Below, piece after piece: positions 24,697-33,560 of a DNA stretch of 64,000 bases. The notes beneath the pieces were generated by a model. The model worked only from the letters and a program-made list of their open reading frames with translations, was not told the origin of the DNA and searched no databases. The stretch comes from CALARM01 sp964431735 (lineage in GTDB: Bacteria; Vulcanimicrobiota; SpSt-956; JAKJGF01): the NCBI GenBank assembly GCA_964431735.1, contig CAYSLJ010000002.1, positions 1 through 64,000 of the forward strand. The letters are read 5' to 3'. Numbering within the stretch: the first letter of the stretch is position 1; each line of letters opens with the position of its first letter. Position numbers and translations under genes: made by a program.

Positions 24697-26890
24697 GTGA
24701 TTAATAAAAAAATTTTCATACCTGTTATTATAATGATAATAATAGCAATAATATATCCGTCTATATCATTGTGTAAAACCGATTATAAGGAAGAATATGA
24801 AAAAGCTATCAATCATTACTATGAATTACTTGCTACAGCCCGTTCATCGGGTTATGACACTACAGAAGCAGAAGGATTGAGAGAACAGGCGGAAGTAACA
24901 AAAAAAGAAGGCTTTATTAGAGCAGCTTTCATGCTTATAGAAGAAGCCAATACAAAGCTTGAAGAAAAACTACAGGGTCAGCCTGATTTTGTCATGGCCA
25001 CATCAGTTCCTTCCGAATTACCGTCAGTAACGCCGACTCAGAAACCTACTAAAATTCCGACTCAGAAACCAACCGAAACTCCTGCGCAAAAACCCACTGA
25101 AATTCCGACTCAGAAACCAACCGAAACTCCTGCTCAAAAACCCACTGAAATTCCGACTCAGAAACCAACCGAAACTCCTGCGCAGAAACCCACTGAAATT
25201 CCGACTCAGAAACCAACCGAAACTCCTGCTCAAAAACCCACTGAAATTCCGACTCAGAAACCAACCGAAACTCCTGCTCAAAAACCCACTGAAATTCCGA
25301 CTCAGAAACCAACCGAAACTCCTGCGCAGAAACCCANNNNNNNNNNNNNNNNNNNNNNNNNNNNNNNNNNNNNNNNNNNNNNNNNNNNNNNNNNNNNNNN
25401 NNNNNNNNNNNNNNNNNNNNNNNNNNNNNNNNNNNNCTGCGCAGAAACCCACTGAAATTCCGACTCAGAAACCAACCGAAACTCCTGCGCAGAAACCGAC
25501 AGAAACTCCTACGGTCATAGCAACACCGGCAACGAACGAAATGACAATTTCATCCAGTTTTGACAGGAATGAAGGGGCACTCTTTGGCATAAACTCGGTT
25601 CATCAGACTATATTCAAAGAGTTGATACCTTACTATAAAAAAACAGGTGGTAAATGGATTATTCTTAACGGTCTGTACTGGGCAAAGAAAAAACCTCCCA
25701 TGTGGAGTAAAATAGATGAACAGATTAATTTCATTTATAACAGCGGCTTCTCTATAATAATAGAGATAAATATCGAACCTAAAGAACAGGGAGGAGCAGC
25801 GGAATTTCCTTCATCTCCCGAGGACTACAGTAAATTTATGTTTCGATGTGCCTCAAGATATGACGGAGACGGAGATTATAATAATGACGGTATATCAGAT
25901 GGTCCTGCTTTACCAAAAGTTAATTACTGGAAGGTATTAAATGAGCCGAATTTAAATAGATACTGGGAAGATACACCGGCCAATTATGCAAAACTGATCA
26001 GACTGTCTTCAGAAAATGTACGTAAAGCCAATCCTGATGGGAAGATAATTTTCGGAGGTATATCCAATAAGAATTTTCTTATGAACGAAAAGGTAAATAC
26101 AACCTTCCTTGATAACCTCTTTAAATTTACCTTTCCTGATGGTAAAAAAATTCAAGATTACCTGGATTATATGAACTTCCATTATCATGGAACATCCGAA
26201 GATATGAATAAATTTTTACAAAATCAGATAGAAACAATGAAAAAATATAATGTAAAAAAACCTTTTATAATGGCAGAAATCGGTTGTCCCGGAGGAGTAA
26301 AATTCAGTTTTGAAGAGGGACAGACAATAAACGCTTCTCTGGAAAGCCAGGCATCAGAAATGGTTAAAATGTTTATAATAGCCCTTGCCAGAGGTGCAGA
26401 GAAGATTATCTACCAGTCTATTTCCGATCAGAAAAAACAGTTAAAAGATTCTCTCTCAAACGATACAATATTCGTATCAGACGAAACAATAGAAGATATT
26501 TATCAGCATGATATATTATCTTATGATGGATTATACTATTTTGACTTCGATGCAAAACCTGCTATGTTCTGTTATAAAGTTCTCACAGAAAAACTCAGAA
26601 ATAGAAAAATAAGTCACGAATTACTTGGATTGGCAGAAGGGGTAAGATGTTTTATTTTTGTAAAAAATAAAGATTTCCCGTCATCAGACGATACACCTCT
26701 TTATGTACTCTGGAATGAGACCGATAAAAAACAGAATTTATCACTTACTCTGCCATGGAAAAAAGCAAAACTGACAAGTTTTATTCTTCTCCAGGGAGAG
26801 GAAATATTCACAAGTGATTTAGAGCCACAGGGCGGTAACTTCGACATACATCTGGCAAAAGAGCCGGTATTAATAGAGTTTGCACCGTAA
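24697..26890 (+). CDS. Secreted clan GH-A glycosidase-like protein with PTE-rich linker (interrupted by assembly gap)
   Basis: One gene split only by the N run. A signal peptide (about 1-26) is followed by a helical segment (27-95), a repetitive linker of 16-residue units (PTQKPTETPAQKPTEI), then a TIM-barrel domain beginning near MTISSSFDRNEGALFGINS. The barrel shows WKVLNEPNLNRYW, where the Glu of NEP is the expected acid/base, and PFIMAEIGCPGG, where Glu is the likely nucleophile. This fits clan GH-A (GH5/GH39-like). The GTG start has AAGGAG 10 bp upstream. It probably acts outside the cell on a polysaccharide. Frames match across the gap when read back from the C-terminal part. Confidence 0.72.
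25037..25500 (+). repeat. 48-bp tandem repeat encoding Pro/Thr/Glu/Gln linker
   Basis: Units of 48 bp encode PTQKPTETPAQKPTEI. At least six copies precede and one or two follow the gap; the copies differ mainly at GCG/GCT and CAG/CAA codons. The sequence is composed of eight-residue half-units. Its true length is unknown because the assembly gap lies inside it. Confidence 0.9.
25337..25436. other. Assembly gap (100 N)
   Basis: Exactly 100 undetermined bases inside the tandem repeat. This is a conventional scaffold placeholder, so the real length may differ. Confidence 0.97.
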
Positions 26891-27068
26891 ATGCGTAATG
26901 CGTGAGGCGTGAGGCGTAATGCGTGAGGTACATAATTTTTGTATCATAAAAATATATTGCAAATTTTTATGACTTCAATTATAATACTTTTCACTGATTA
27001 TAATGACCGGTAACCGGTCACCGGTCACTGATCACTGGTCACTGATAACTGGTCACCGGTCACCGATA
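26891..27068. repeat. Two heptad arrays of different classes in one spacer
   Basis: 26891-26931 holds GTAATGC, GTGAGGC, GTGAGGC, GTAATGC and GTGAGGT, directly after the glycosidase stop. 27004-27068 holds GGTAACC, GGTCACC, GGTCACT, GATCACT and similar, about nine units. Both have a 7-bp period but different sequences. The second ends just before the ribosome-binding site (AAGGAG) of the next gene. Confidence 0.85.
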
Positions 27069-27081
27069 AAGGAGTTAACTT

Positions 27082-27708
27082 ATGCAACATATTCCATTTA
27101 CGAGCAATCATACAGATCACTGTACAGATAAAGGATTCAGATTTGAATTTTTCTGTGAAAAATGTCATGACGGTTATATGACAGAATTTAAAACCTTTGG
27201 CATAGGGACATTAAACACATTACTTGATATGGGAGAAAGCCTGTTCGGAGGTTTTTTTCATCAGGCAAGCAGTCTGGCTCAGAGGGTTCATTCTGCATCC
27301 TGGGAAAGAGCCAAAGACAGTGCCTTTTTAGAAGCAGTAGAAGAAGCAAAAAAGCATTTTCATCGATGTTCGAGATGTGCAAATTACTTCTGTGCCAGAT
27401 GCTGGAACCCTGATCAGGGGCTCTGCACACACTGTGCTCCATTTTTAGAACAGGAAATAGAATCTGCAAAAAGACAGGCTGCCATAGAACAGGTTCATGA
27501 AAAAGTAAGAAGTAAAACCTATGTAACAGACGAAGACGTAGATATTGATATGCAGGTAACATGTCCCGTCTGTAACAGCCCGACAGGAAAAGCAAAATTC
27601 TGTCCAAACTGCGGAGCAAAAACAGGTGTAAAAAAAATCTGTTCCGGATGTAAAGCAGAGATATCTCCTTCAGTAAAATTTTGTCCCGAATGTGGTGCAA
27701 AAAATTAA
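27082..27708 (+). CDS. Multi-zinc-ribbon protein
   Basis: 208 residues with several cysteine pairs: FFCEKCHDGYM near the N terminus, CSRCANYFCARCWNPDQGLCTHC (about 94-116), and two C-terminal ribbons (CPVCNSPTGKAKFCPNCG; CSGCKAEISPSVKFCPECG). It is cytoplasmic with no membrane segment. Similar ribbons begin the TPR gene that follows and the Ser/Thr kinase at 30964, suggesting a shared adaptor role. No catalytic motif is seen. The ATG 27082 has AAGGAG upstream. Confidence 0.65.
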   Translation: MQHIPFTSNHTDHCTDKGFRFEFFCEKCHDGYMTEFKTFGIGTLNTLLDMGESLFGGFFHQASSLAQRVHSASWERAKDSAFLEAVEEAKKHFHRCSRCANYFCARCWNPDQGLCTHCAPFLEQEIESAKRQAAIEQVHEKVRSKTYVTDEDVDIDMQVTCPVCNSPTGKAKFCPNCGAKTGVKKICSGCKAEISPSVKFCPECGAKN

Positions 27709-27815
27709 AGGAATTTTACAGGGCTTTATAGAAATTAAATCACATGATATATTTTATGGGTTTCGGGCCATAAACACAAAGAAAGCCTGACATCCCGGCA
27801 GAGAGGTGTATAGAT

Positions 27816-28496
27816 TTGACCTGTTCAACATGTAAAACAGAAAATGAAAATAATTATAAATATTGTTTTCAATGTGGCATGTCTCTAAAAACAGATGATG
27901 AATCTGCAGAGAAACTTCTTATAGATGAAGAAGTAAATAACTTATTAAGATTCTCCTATGTATTTGAAATAAATAATCTTGTAGACCAGGCTATAGAAGC
28001 ATGCAGTGCAATTGCAGAGGTACACCCTGAATGGGCAGATGTGCATTTTAAACTTGCCAGAGCATATGAAGCAAAAGGTTTTCATGGTAAAGCTATTTCT
28101 GAATATAAAAAAGCTATAGCTATAAACCCTGACTATATAGATGCATGCAGGTGTCTTGGAGAGCTGTACAGCGATGAAGGATTTTACAATGAAGCTATCG
28201 AACAATTCAATGTTGTATTGAATACAAAAGTAAAATTTGATTATGCCGATATACACAGACATAAAGGGTTTGCCCTGGAAAAAATCGGTAAAGAAGAACA
28301 GGCAATAGAAGAATATAAAAAAGCCCTTGAAATCAATCCTGATTACAGTGAAGCGAATTTTAATATGGCAAAAATTTATTACAGAAAAAAATCCTTTAAT
28401 GAAGCCGGGGAATATATATCAAGAGCTTTAAAAAGAATGCCTGGAAATAAAAAATTAACAGACCTGGAAAAGGAAATCAAAAAAAAATTAGTATAA
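27816..28496 (+). CDS. Zinc-ribbon TPR protein
   Basis: 226 residues: an N-terminal ribbon (CSTCKTENENNYKYCFQCG) and about four tetratricopeptide repeats (AHPEWADVHFKLARAYEAKG; INPDYIDACRCLGELYSDEG; INPDYSEANFNMAKIYYRKK). Probably a protein-interaction scaffold. The start is TTG with GAGAGG upstream. It sits between the ribbon gene and the J-like gene, all on the plus strand and probably one unit. Confidence 0.7.
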   Translation: MTCSTCKTENENNYKYCFQCGMSLKTDDESAEKLLIDEEVNNLLRFSYVFEINNLVDQAIEACSAIAEVHPEWADVHFKLARAYEAKGFHGKAISEYKKAIAINPDYIDACRCLGELYSDEGFYNEAIEQFNVVLNTKVKFDYADIHRHKGFALEKIGKEEQAIEEYKKALEINPDYSEANFNMAKIYYRKKSFNEAGEYISRALKRMPGNKKLTDLEKEIKKKLV

Positions 28497-28516
28497 TCCT
28501 GCCGGAGATTTAGAAT

Positions 28517-29155
28517 ATGGAAAGAGATCCTTATAAAGTTTTATCTATATCCCCTTTATCTTCTGAAAATGAAATAGAGAAAGCTTACCGCAAAAAAACC
28601 AGGATGTACAATCCGGAGGTACATACCGGAGCAAAGCAGTGGGCTGAAAGAAAATTAAAAGAAGTTACAGAGGCATATAACATATTAAATAGTCCTGCCA
28701 GAAGGAAAGAATATGATATGTCTCCCCATTTTCATCTCAGAAGAATCAGGAAAACCCAGGGAAAAACTACAAAGAAAATCTCTACAGACCTCTTACTGGA
28801 AGGTAAACCTACCTTCAAGGAATCCAGCTCTCTCCTGGACAGGATAAAATCCATCTTTTATAAACCTCCAGAACCGGAAAAAATTGTTAACTACAATCCC
28901 AAAGAAGCAGATATGCATTTCGCTCTCGGCATATCACTCTGTGATAATATAAAATTCATAGAACAGGCGCCGAATGAATTTGAAAAAGCAATCCAGTTTG
29001 ATCCCAACCATATGGAAGCTCATTACAATATAGGTATAGTTTATTACAAACTGGGACAATTTGAAGAAGCATCAATACATTTCCAGAAGGTCCTTGCACT
29101 GGATAAAAATGATGCAGGTGCTTTTACGATGATGACTGTTCTGAGAGATGAGTAA
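28517..29155 (+). CDS. J-domain-like TPR protein lacking the HPD motif
   Basis: 212 residues. Residues 1-70 look like a J domain (DPYKVLSISPLSSENEIEKAYRKK ... AYNILNSPARRKEYD), but the HPD tripeptide needed to stimulate DnaK is replaced by NPE in MYNPEVHTG. A linker and two TPR units follow (AHYNIGIVYYKLGQFEEASIHF). It is therefore probably a J-like scaffold and not a co-chaperone. It lies 20 bp after the TPR gene. Confidence 0.72.
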   Translation: MERDPYKVLSISPLSSENEIEKAYRKKTRMYNPEVHTGAKQWAERKLKEVTEAYNILNSPARRKEYDMSPHFHLRRIRKTQGKTTKKISTDLLLEGKPTFKESSSLLDRIKSIFYKPPEPEKIVNYNPKEADMHFALGISLCDNIKFIEQAPNEFEKAIQFDPNHMEAHYNIGIVYYKLGQFEEASIHFQKVLALDKNDAGAFTMMTVLRDE

Positions 29156-29159
29156 TGGA

Positions 29160-29186
29160 ATCGTGACGCGTGACGCGTGACGCGTA
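29160..29186. repeat. Heptad array upstream of rimO
   Basis: ATC followed by three GTGACGC units and GTAAAAA. It is a naked array about 50 bp upstream of the rimO start. Confidence 0.88.
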
Positions 29187-29235
29187 AAAACCGCATCACT
29201 GAAACAATTTTTTATATTCCTGAGGTACTATATTT

Positions 29236-30561
29236 GTGAAATGTTTTTTTGTAAGTCTCGGATGTCCGAAAAATCTGGTGGATTCTGAAATTATGCGGGC
29301 TTTACTTGCAAAAGAAGGCCACGAAATTACATGTTCCGAGAAAGATGCAGAGGTAATTATAGTAAACACCTGCGGTTTTATTGAAAGTGCAAAAGAAGAA
29401 TCTATAGAAACTATACTGGAAATGGCTTTAAATAAAGAGACAGGTTCATGTAAAACTCTTATAGTTACAGGCTGTATGGCACAGAGATACTCAAAGGATA
29501 TGAAGAAAGAAATACCTGAAGTGGATGCCTTTATAGGCACAGGTGAATTCCACCGCATTACTGAGGTTTTACATGATCTGAAAGAAAATGAAACAATAGA
29601 ACTTGTGTCAGACCCTGAATACGTCTGGCGTTCTGATATGCCAAGACTGGTTTCTACCCCTTTTTATTATGCCTATCTGAAAATAGGAGAAGGATGCAGC
29701 CATAAATGCAGTTTCTGCATTATACCTCAGTTAAGAGGCCCTTACAGAAGCAGACCTGTTAAGGATATAATGGAAGAAGCCCGCAATCTTGCCGGTCAGG
29801 GCGTTAAAGAAATTATTATTATAGCACAGGATCCCACTCAGTACGGCTATGATCTGACTGAGAAACCTCAACTTGTAACGCTTCTTAAAGAAATAGAAAA
29901 AATAGATGGTATCAGATGGATAAGAATTCTTTATCTTTATCCCACTTCCATTTCCGACGAATTACTCAATGTGATAAAAGAATCTGACAAAATATGCAAA
30001 TATATTGATTTACCGCTTCAGCACTGTGAACATAAAATACTTGAAGCTATGGGAAGAAAGGGAAATAAAGAAGACTACCTGAATTTAATAAAAAAAATAA
30101 AAAAGAAAATTCCCGATGTAACCCTGAGAACTGCACTCATTGTAGGATTTCCCGGTGAAACAGAGGAACATTTCGAAAGTCTTCTGGATTTTGTAGAGAA
30201 AGCAGAATTTGACAGGCTCGGTGCCTTCGAATATTCAAAAGAAGAAGGAACAGGAGCAGAAAAACTTAAAGGCCATGTAAGGAAAAAGATAAAGAAAGAA
30301 AGACTTCACCACATTATGACACTTCAGAAAAAAATTTCTCTGAAGAAAAATAAATCCCTCATTGGCTCCATACAGGAAGTAATAATAGAAAATATTTCCA
30401 ATAAAGGCAAATATAAAATTCAGGGCAGAACCAGGAGAGATACTCCTGATATAGACGGCGCTATTTATCTTCTTCCTTCGAATGTGCAGCCCGGAGATAT
30501 AGTAAAAGCCAGGATTACAGGGGCAAAGGAATACGATCTCTTCGGGGAGTTAAAATACTAA
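29236..30561 (+). CDS. rimO: Ribosomal protein S12 methylthiotransferase RimO
   Basis: 441 residues; adds a methylthio group to an aspartate of ribosomal protein S12. The UPF0004 domain starts with SLGCPKNLVDSE. Cluster cysteines include those in NTCGF and TGCMAQ. The radical SAM motif is GEGCSHKCSFCIIP, followed by LRGPYRSRP, which separates RimO from MiaB. A C-terminal TRAM-like domain ends the protein. The start is GTG. The stop is at the left edge of a C-type element. Confidence 0.94.
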   Translation: MKCFFVSLGCPKNLVDSEIMRALLAKEGHEITCSEKDAEVIIVNTCGFIESAKEESIETILEMALNKETGSCKTLIVTGCMAQRYSKDMKKEIPEVDAFIGTGEFHRITEVLHDLKENETIELVSDPEYVWRSDMPRLVSTPFYYAYLKIGEGCSHKCSFCIIPQLRGPYRSRPVKDIMEEARNLAGQGVKEIIIIAQDPTQYGYDLTEKPQLVTLLKEIEKIDGIRWIRILYLYPTSISDELLNVIKESDKICKYIDLPLQHCEHKILEAMGRKGNKEDYLNLIKKIKKKIPDVTLRTALIVGFPGETEEHFESLLDFVEKAEFDRLGAFEYSKEEGTGAEKLKGHVRKKIKKERLHHIMTLQKKISLKKNKSLIGSIQEVIIENISNKGKYKIQGRTRRDTPDIDGAIYLLPSNVQPGDIVKARITGAKEYDLFGELKY

Positions 30562-30690
30562 GGAGTTGTCAGGAAATAACTACATCTTAATTACGATTTG
30601 TATCGTGACGCGTAACGCGTAACGCGTGACGCGAGGATGATAACCATTCTAACAATTTGCCGGAGTTATTTTTCCTGCAGTCCTAAGTAC
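30558..30690. repeat. C-type miniature inverted-repeat element (copy 1)
   Basis: ACTAAGGAGTTGTCAGGAAA at the left is inverted relative to TTTTCCTGCAGTCCTAAGTA at the right. The core is TCGTGACGCG-TAACGCG-TAACGCG-TGACGCGAGGA. About 133 bp, no coding content. The left edge overlaps the rimO stop region. Confidence 0.85.
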
Positions 30691-30840
30691 CGAGACAGAT
30701 AAAAAAGTATCCAAAAAACTATAAATAGTGAGTAGTGAATAGTGAGTAGTGAATAATGAGTATAAAACCCACTCACTACTCACCACTCACTACTCACTAA
30801 ATAATTTATAAATGGTTACTAATTTACCTGTTACGGTAAT
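30687..30840. repeat. B-type element carrying an AGTGAGT heptad hairpin
   Basis: TACCGAGACAGATAAAAAAG at the left and CTAATTTACCTGTTACGGTA at the right are inverted B-type ends. The centre (30725-30799) is AGTGAGT-AGTGAAT-AGTGAGT-AGTGAAT-AATGAGT, a short loop, then the complementary ACTCACT-type units. It is placed exactly between two C elements. Confidence 0.82.
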
Positions 30841-30970
30841 AAGGGATTGTCTAGAAATAACTCCGTCATATTTACAGTCTATATCGTGACGCGTGACGCG
30901 TAACGCGTGACGCGAGGATAATAACCGTTCTGACAATTTGCCAGGTTTATTTTTTTCCAGTCTCTAATTA
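30838..30970. repeat. C-type miniature inverted-repeat element (copy 2)
   Basis: AAGGGATTGTCTAGAAATAA and TTTATTTTTTTCCAGTCTCT are inverted ends around TCGTGACGCG-TGACGCG-TAACGCG-TGACGCGAGGA. Its right end reaches into the Ser/Thr kinase gene and supplies the stop codon TAG. Confidence 0.85.
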
Positions 30971-33282
30971 CCTTCTCCCTTGACATCATCATACCCTCCG
31001 CCTCCTTTAACATCACTATAATCGCCGCCCCCTGAACTTCCTGATGATGTATTACTTGATGTGCTATTACTGCTACCTCCCGTATTTCCTCCTCCGGTAT
31101 TGTAGTAAGTCGTATCGGAATAATTTCCTGTATCTGTTACCACAGTTACAGTTGAACCTGTAGCCTTCTCTATTTTTCCTATATAATCATCGGCATCTTT
31201 TTCTGCCTGCCCCCCTGCTCCCAGGTTTTTAACCTGCTGAAAATACTTCTCAGATTCAGTATAATTTTTTCCTTCGTAAAGGTTTTTTCCAAGATTTACA
31301 TAGCATGTGGCAAGAGATGATTTTACATCCTGATTGTTTTTATTTATAGAAGCAGCAAGCTCAAAATTATTCTTTGCTTCCTTATAATTCTTTTTACCCA
31401 TGTAATCTTTGCCTGCTTTAACATAAGAGTCAAAGCTTTTATCTTTAATTAGTTTCTTCTCCTCTACCGTGGGATTTAATTTTTCTGCTTTCTTAAAACA
31501 CTCAGCAGCAGATTTATAATCGCCAAGATTATAATAACAGAGACCATTGTCTATAGTGGCAGTCTTATCGGATTTACTCAGAGAAAGAATCTTTTTATTC
31601 TGTTCCATGGCTTTTTTGTAATCTCCCATTTTCATAAAAGCTCTGCTTAAAGATTTTAAAGCATCAGAATTTTCAGGTTTTTTCTTAAGAACCTGCGTAA
31701 AACACTCTGAAGCGAGTTCCCATTTTTCGGCCTTCAAAAAGTAATTTCCCGTTTCTGTATATTCTTCTACTTTTATATCTTTATCTTCTGCCAGTTTATC
31801 AAGCACTTCTTTCGAAGAATCATAATCTTTTTTATCCATATATATCTCTAAAAGTTTTTCCGATGCTTTTTTCTTATCTTCCGGAAGGACAGCTAATTCC
31901 ACTGCTTTCTTATAATATTCTATGGCACTGTTGGGATCTGAAACGGAAGCAGGGTTCTTCGTCTTATCAATGGCAATATCTGCAAGAGCAAAAAGGGCTT
32001 TTATATTTGTTTTATCCAGTTTCAATACCTTCTCAAAGGCCTGTTTTGCTGTTTTATACTGCCTGTCTCCCAGATCGCTTTCTCCAATGGCAAGATAACG
32101 GGCAGGATTTTTGTAGTGATTGTTTGCAAGAACTCCTCCTACAAGGAGCAAAAGAACAATAGCAATCACTGCAGGTATTAAGAATTTATTGCCTTCTTTC
32201 TTTTTTTCAGGAACTTTACAGGTATCTACAGGGACTGTATTATAATGAGAAATCTCTTCTTTTTTTATTGTTTTCAAATGGTCAGGCTCATATGAAGGAA
32301 CAGGTTTCACAGGAGGTGCTTCATAAGGAACGGTATCTGACTGACGTGCCTTATATGGCACTGTCGGTTCTGAAACATGTTTCCCCATATTATCAAGGGC
32401 ATTTTTCATATGTATGGCATTCTGATATCTGTCTGAAGCATTCACAGAAAGAGCACACATTACTATATCATCAAGTTCCTGTGATACATAAGGTTTATGC
32501 CTTCTTACAGGGCTGAAATCTCCCGGTATTACGGGAACTACTCCTGTAAGTAGACAGTGCATGGTAGCTCCCAGACAGTATATGTCGGAACGGATTTCAG
32601 GTTTCCCCAGAAGAAGTTCTTTAGGAGCAAAAGCAGGCGTGCCTATGCCGGTTTTGGTCGTATCGCTTTCAGGGTTTATACTTCTTGCTATGCCGAAATC
32701 TATAAGCATTATCTTATTATCAGAGGAACGGATCATTACATTTCCCGGCTTTAAGTCTCTGTATACAATAGGAGGATCCTGGCTGTGAAGATAGTAAAGA
32801 ACATCAAGTATTTCCTTTGCCCATTCTACTACAGATTCCTCCGGCACTCCTTCCGTACCGTATCCCCTCATAACAGTATCAAGGTCATTGCCTTTTACAT
32901 ATTCCATTACAAGGTAATAACGGCCACCTGATACGAAATAATCTTTTACAGTGGGAAGATTGGGATGTTTCAATGTATGAAGCATCTGGGCTTCTTCCAT
33001 AAATCTGTCTATAAAATACTGTCTGTTTTCTGTGTCTGTGGAAAGTTCAAGCATTTCTTTTACTGCACAGGGGATTTTCTTGAATTTATGGTCTATGGCT
33101 TCATAAACTGCCCCCATACCGCCGGATTTTATGAGTCTTTTTATTTCATAGCGGTTTTCAAGCATGATGTCTTCCATAAGGGTGCCTTTTGCAGTTGTAG
33201 CCACTACTTCTCCACCGCAGCCTTTACAGAATTTTGCCGAGTTACTGTTCTGATAACCGCATTTTTCACAGAATATGGCCAT
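30964..33282 (-). CDS. Zinc-ribbon Ser/Thr protein kinase with C-terminal TPR region
   Basis: 772 residues. An N-terminal ribbon (CEKCGYQNSNSAKFCKGCG) leads into a Hanks-type kinase domain (about 43-310) with K75 in AVKEM, D176 in YRDLKPGN and D195-FG. A transmembrane helix (about 377-398) follows, then about eight TPR-like units (400-700) and a Gly/Ser-rich tail. The TPRs are probably outside the membrane. The stop lies inside the C element. A decayed paralogue is at 54395-56403. Targets are unknown. Confidence 0.88.
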   Translation of the reverse strand: MAIFCEKCGYQNSNSAKFCKGCGGEVVATTAKGTLMEDIMLENRYEIKRLIKSGGMGAVYEAIDHKFKKIPCAVKEMLELSTDTENRQYFIDRFMEEAQMLHTLKHPNLPTVKDYFVSGGRYYLVMEYVKGNDLDTVMRGYGTEGVPEESVVEWAKEILDVLYYLHSQDPPIVYRDLKPGNVMIRSSDNKIMLIDFGIARSINPESDTTKTGIGTPAFAPKELLLGKPEIRSDIYCLGATMHCLLTGVVPVIPGDFSPVRRHKPYVSQELDDIVMCALSVNASDRYQNAIHMKNALDNMGKHVSEPTVPYKARQSDTVPYEAPPVKPVPSYEPDHLKTIKKEEISHYNTVPVDTCKVPEKKKEGNKFLIPAVIAIVLLLLVGGVLANNHYKNPARYLAIGESDLGDRQYKTAKQAFEKVLKLDKTNIKALFALADIAIDKTKNPASVSDPNSAIEYYKKAVELAVLPEDKKKASEKLLEIYMDKKDYDSSKEVLDKLAEDKDIKVEEYTETGNYFLKAEKWELASECFTQVLKKKPENSDALKSLSRAFMKMGDYKKAMEQNKKILSLSKSDKTATIDNGLCYYNLGDYKSAAECFKKAEKLNPTVEEKKLIKDKSFDSYVKAGKDYMGKKNYKEAKNNFELAASINKNNQDVKSSLATCYVNLGKNLYEGKNYTESEKYFQQVKNLGAGGQAEKDADDYIGKIEKATGSTVTVVTDTGNYSDTTYYNTGGGNTGGSSNSTSSNTSSGSSGGGDYSDVKGGGGYDDVKGEGN

Positions 33283-33318
33283 AATATGTTCCTTTCAAAG
33301 ACAGAATATTTATATATA

Positions 33319-33422
33319 CTGACCTGAGCATAAGCATTTAATAAAGGTCTTCCTCCCGTCACGCGTTACGCGTTACGCGTCACGAGAGCATATATTTATT
33401 ATTTATGCTCACCTCAGTAATT
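33319..33422. repeat. A-type miniature inverted-repeat element
   Basis: TGACCTGAGCATAAGCATTT, the inverted four-heptad core (CCCGTCACGCGTTACGCG... CACGAG) and TTATGCTCACCTCAGTAATT. It occupies much of the gap between the divergent kinase and the gene at 33561. Confidence 0.87.
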
Positions 33423-33491
33423 CTACAGAGAGAGGATTATTTACCTGCAAAATTACTAAAATATTATGATAGAAAAACTTTCTATCTTTTT

Positions 33492-33517
33492 GTCTGAACC
33501 CGGATGAGTCGGATAAA
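33492..33517. repeat. Fragment of nonamer (CGGAT) repeat element
   Basis: GTCTGAACCCGGATGAGTCGG matches the outer end of the nonamer elements at 34537 and 35750, then the match stops. Confidence 0.65.
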
Positions 33518-33545
33518 GGTAAATGTAGTAATTACAGGTTAATTG

Positions 33546-33554
33546 TGATATAAT
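33546..33554 (+). promoter_or_regulatory. Extended -10 promoter with very short leader
   Basis: TGATATAAT is an extended -10 (TGn before TATAAT at 33549-33554). The ATG of the next gene is only 6 bp further, so the transcript would be leaderless or nearly so. No convincing -35 is seen. Confidence 0.5.
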
Positions 33555-33560
33555 TTAATT

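Noticed and set aside
25024..25452. Minus-strand open frame across the PTE repeat
   Set aside because: A shadow of the tandem repeat on the coding strand; the peptide is low complexity and crosses the N gap.
24697..25455. Separate short gene ending just after the N run
   Set aside because: The stop appears only because 100 N put the right side in another frame. Reading back from the C-terminal part restores the PTE repeat in frame.
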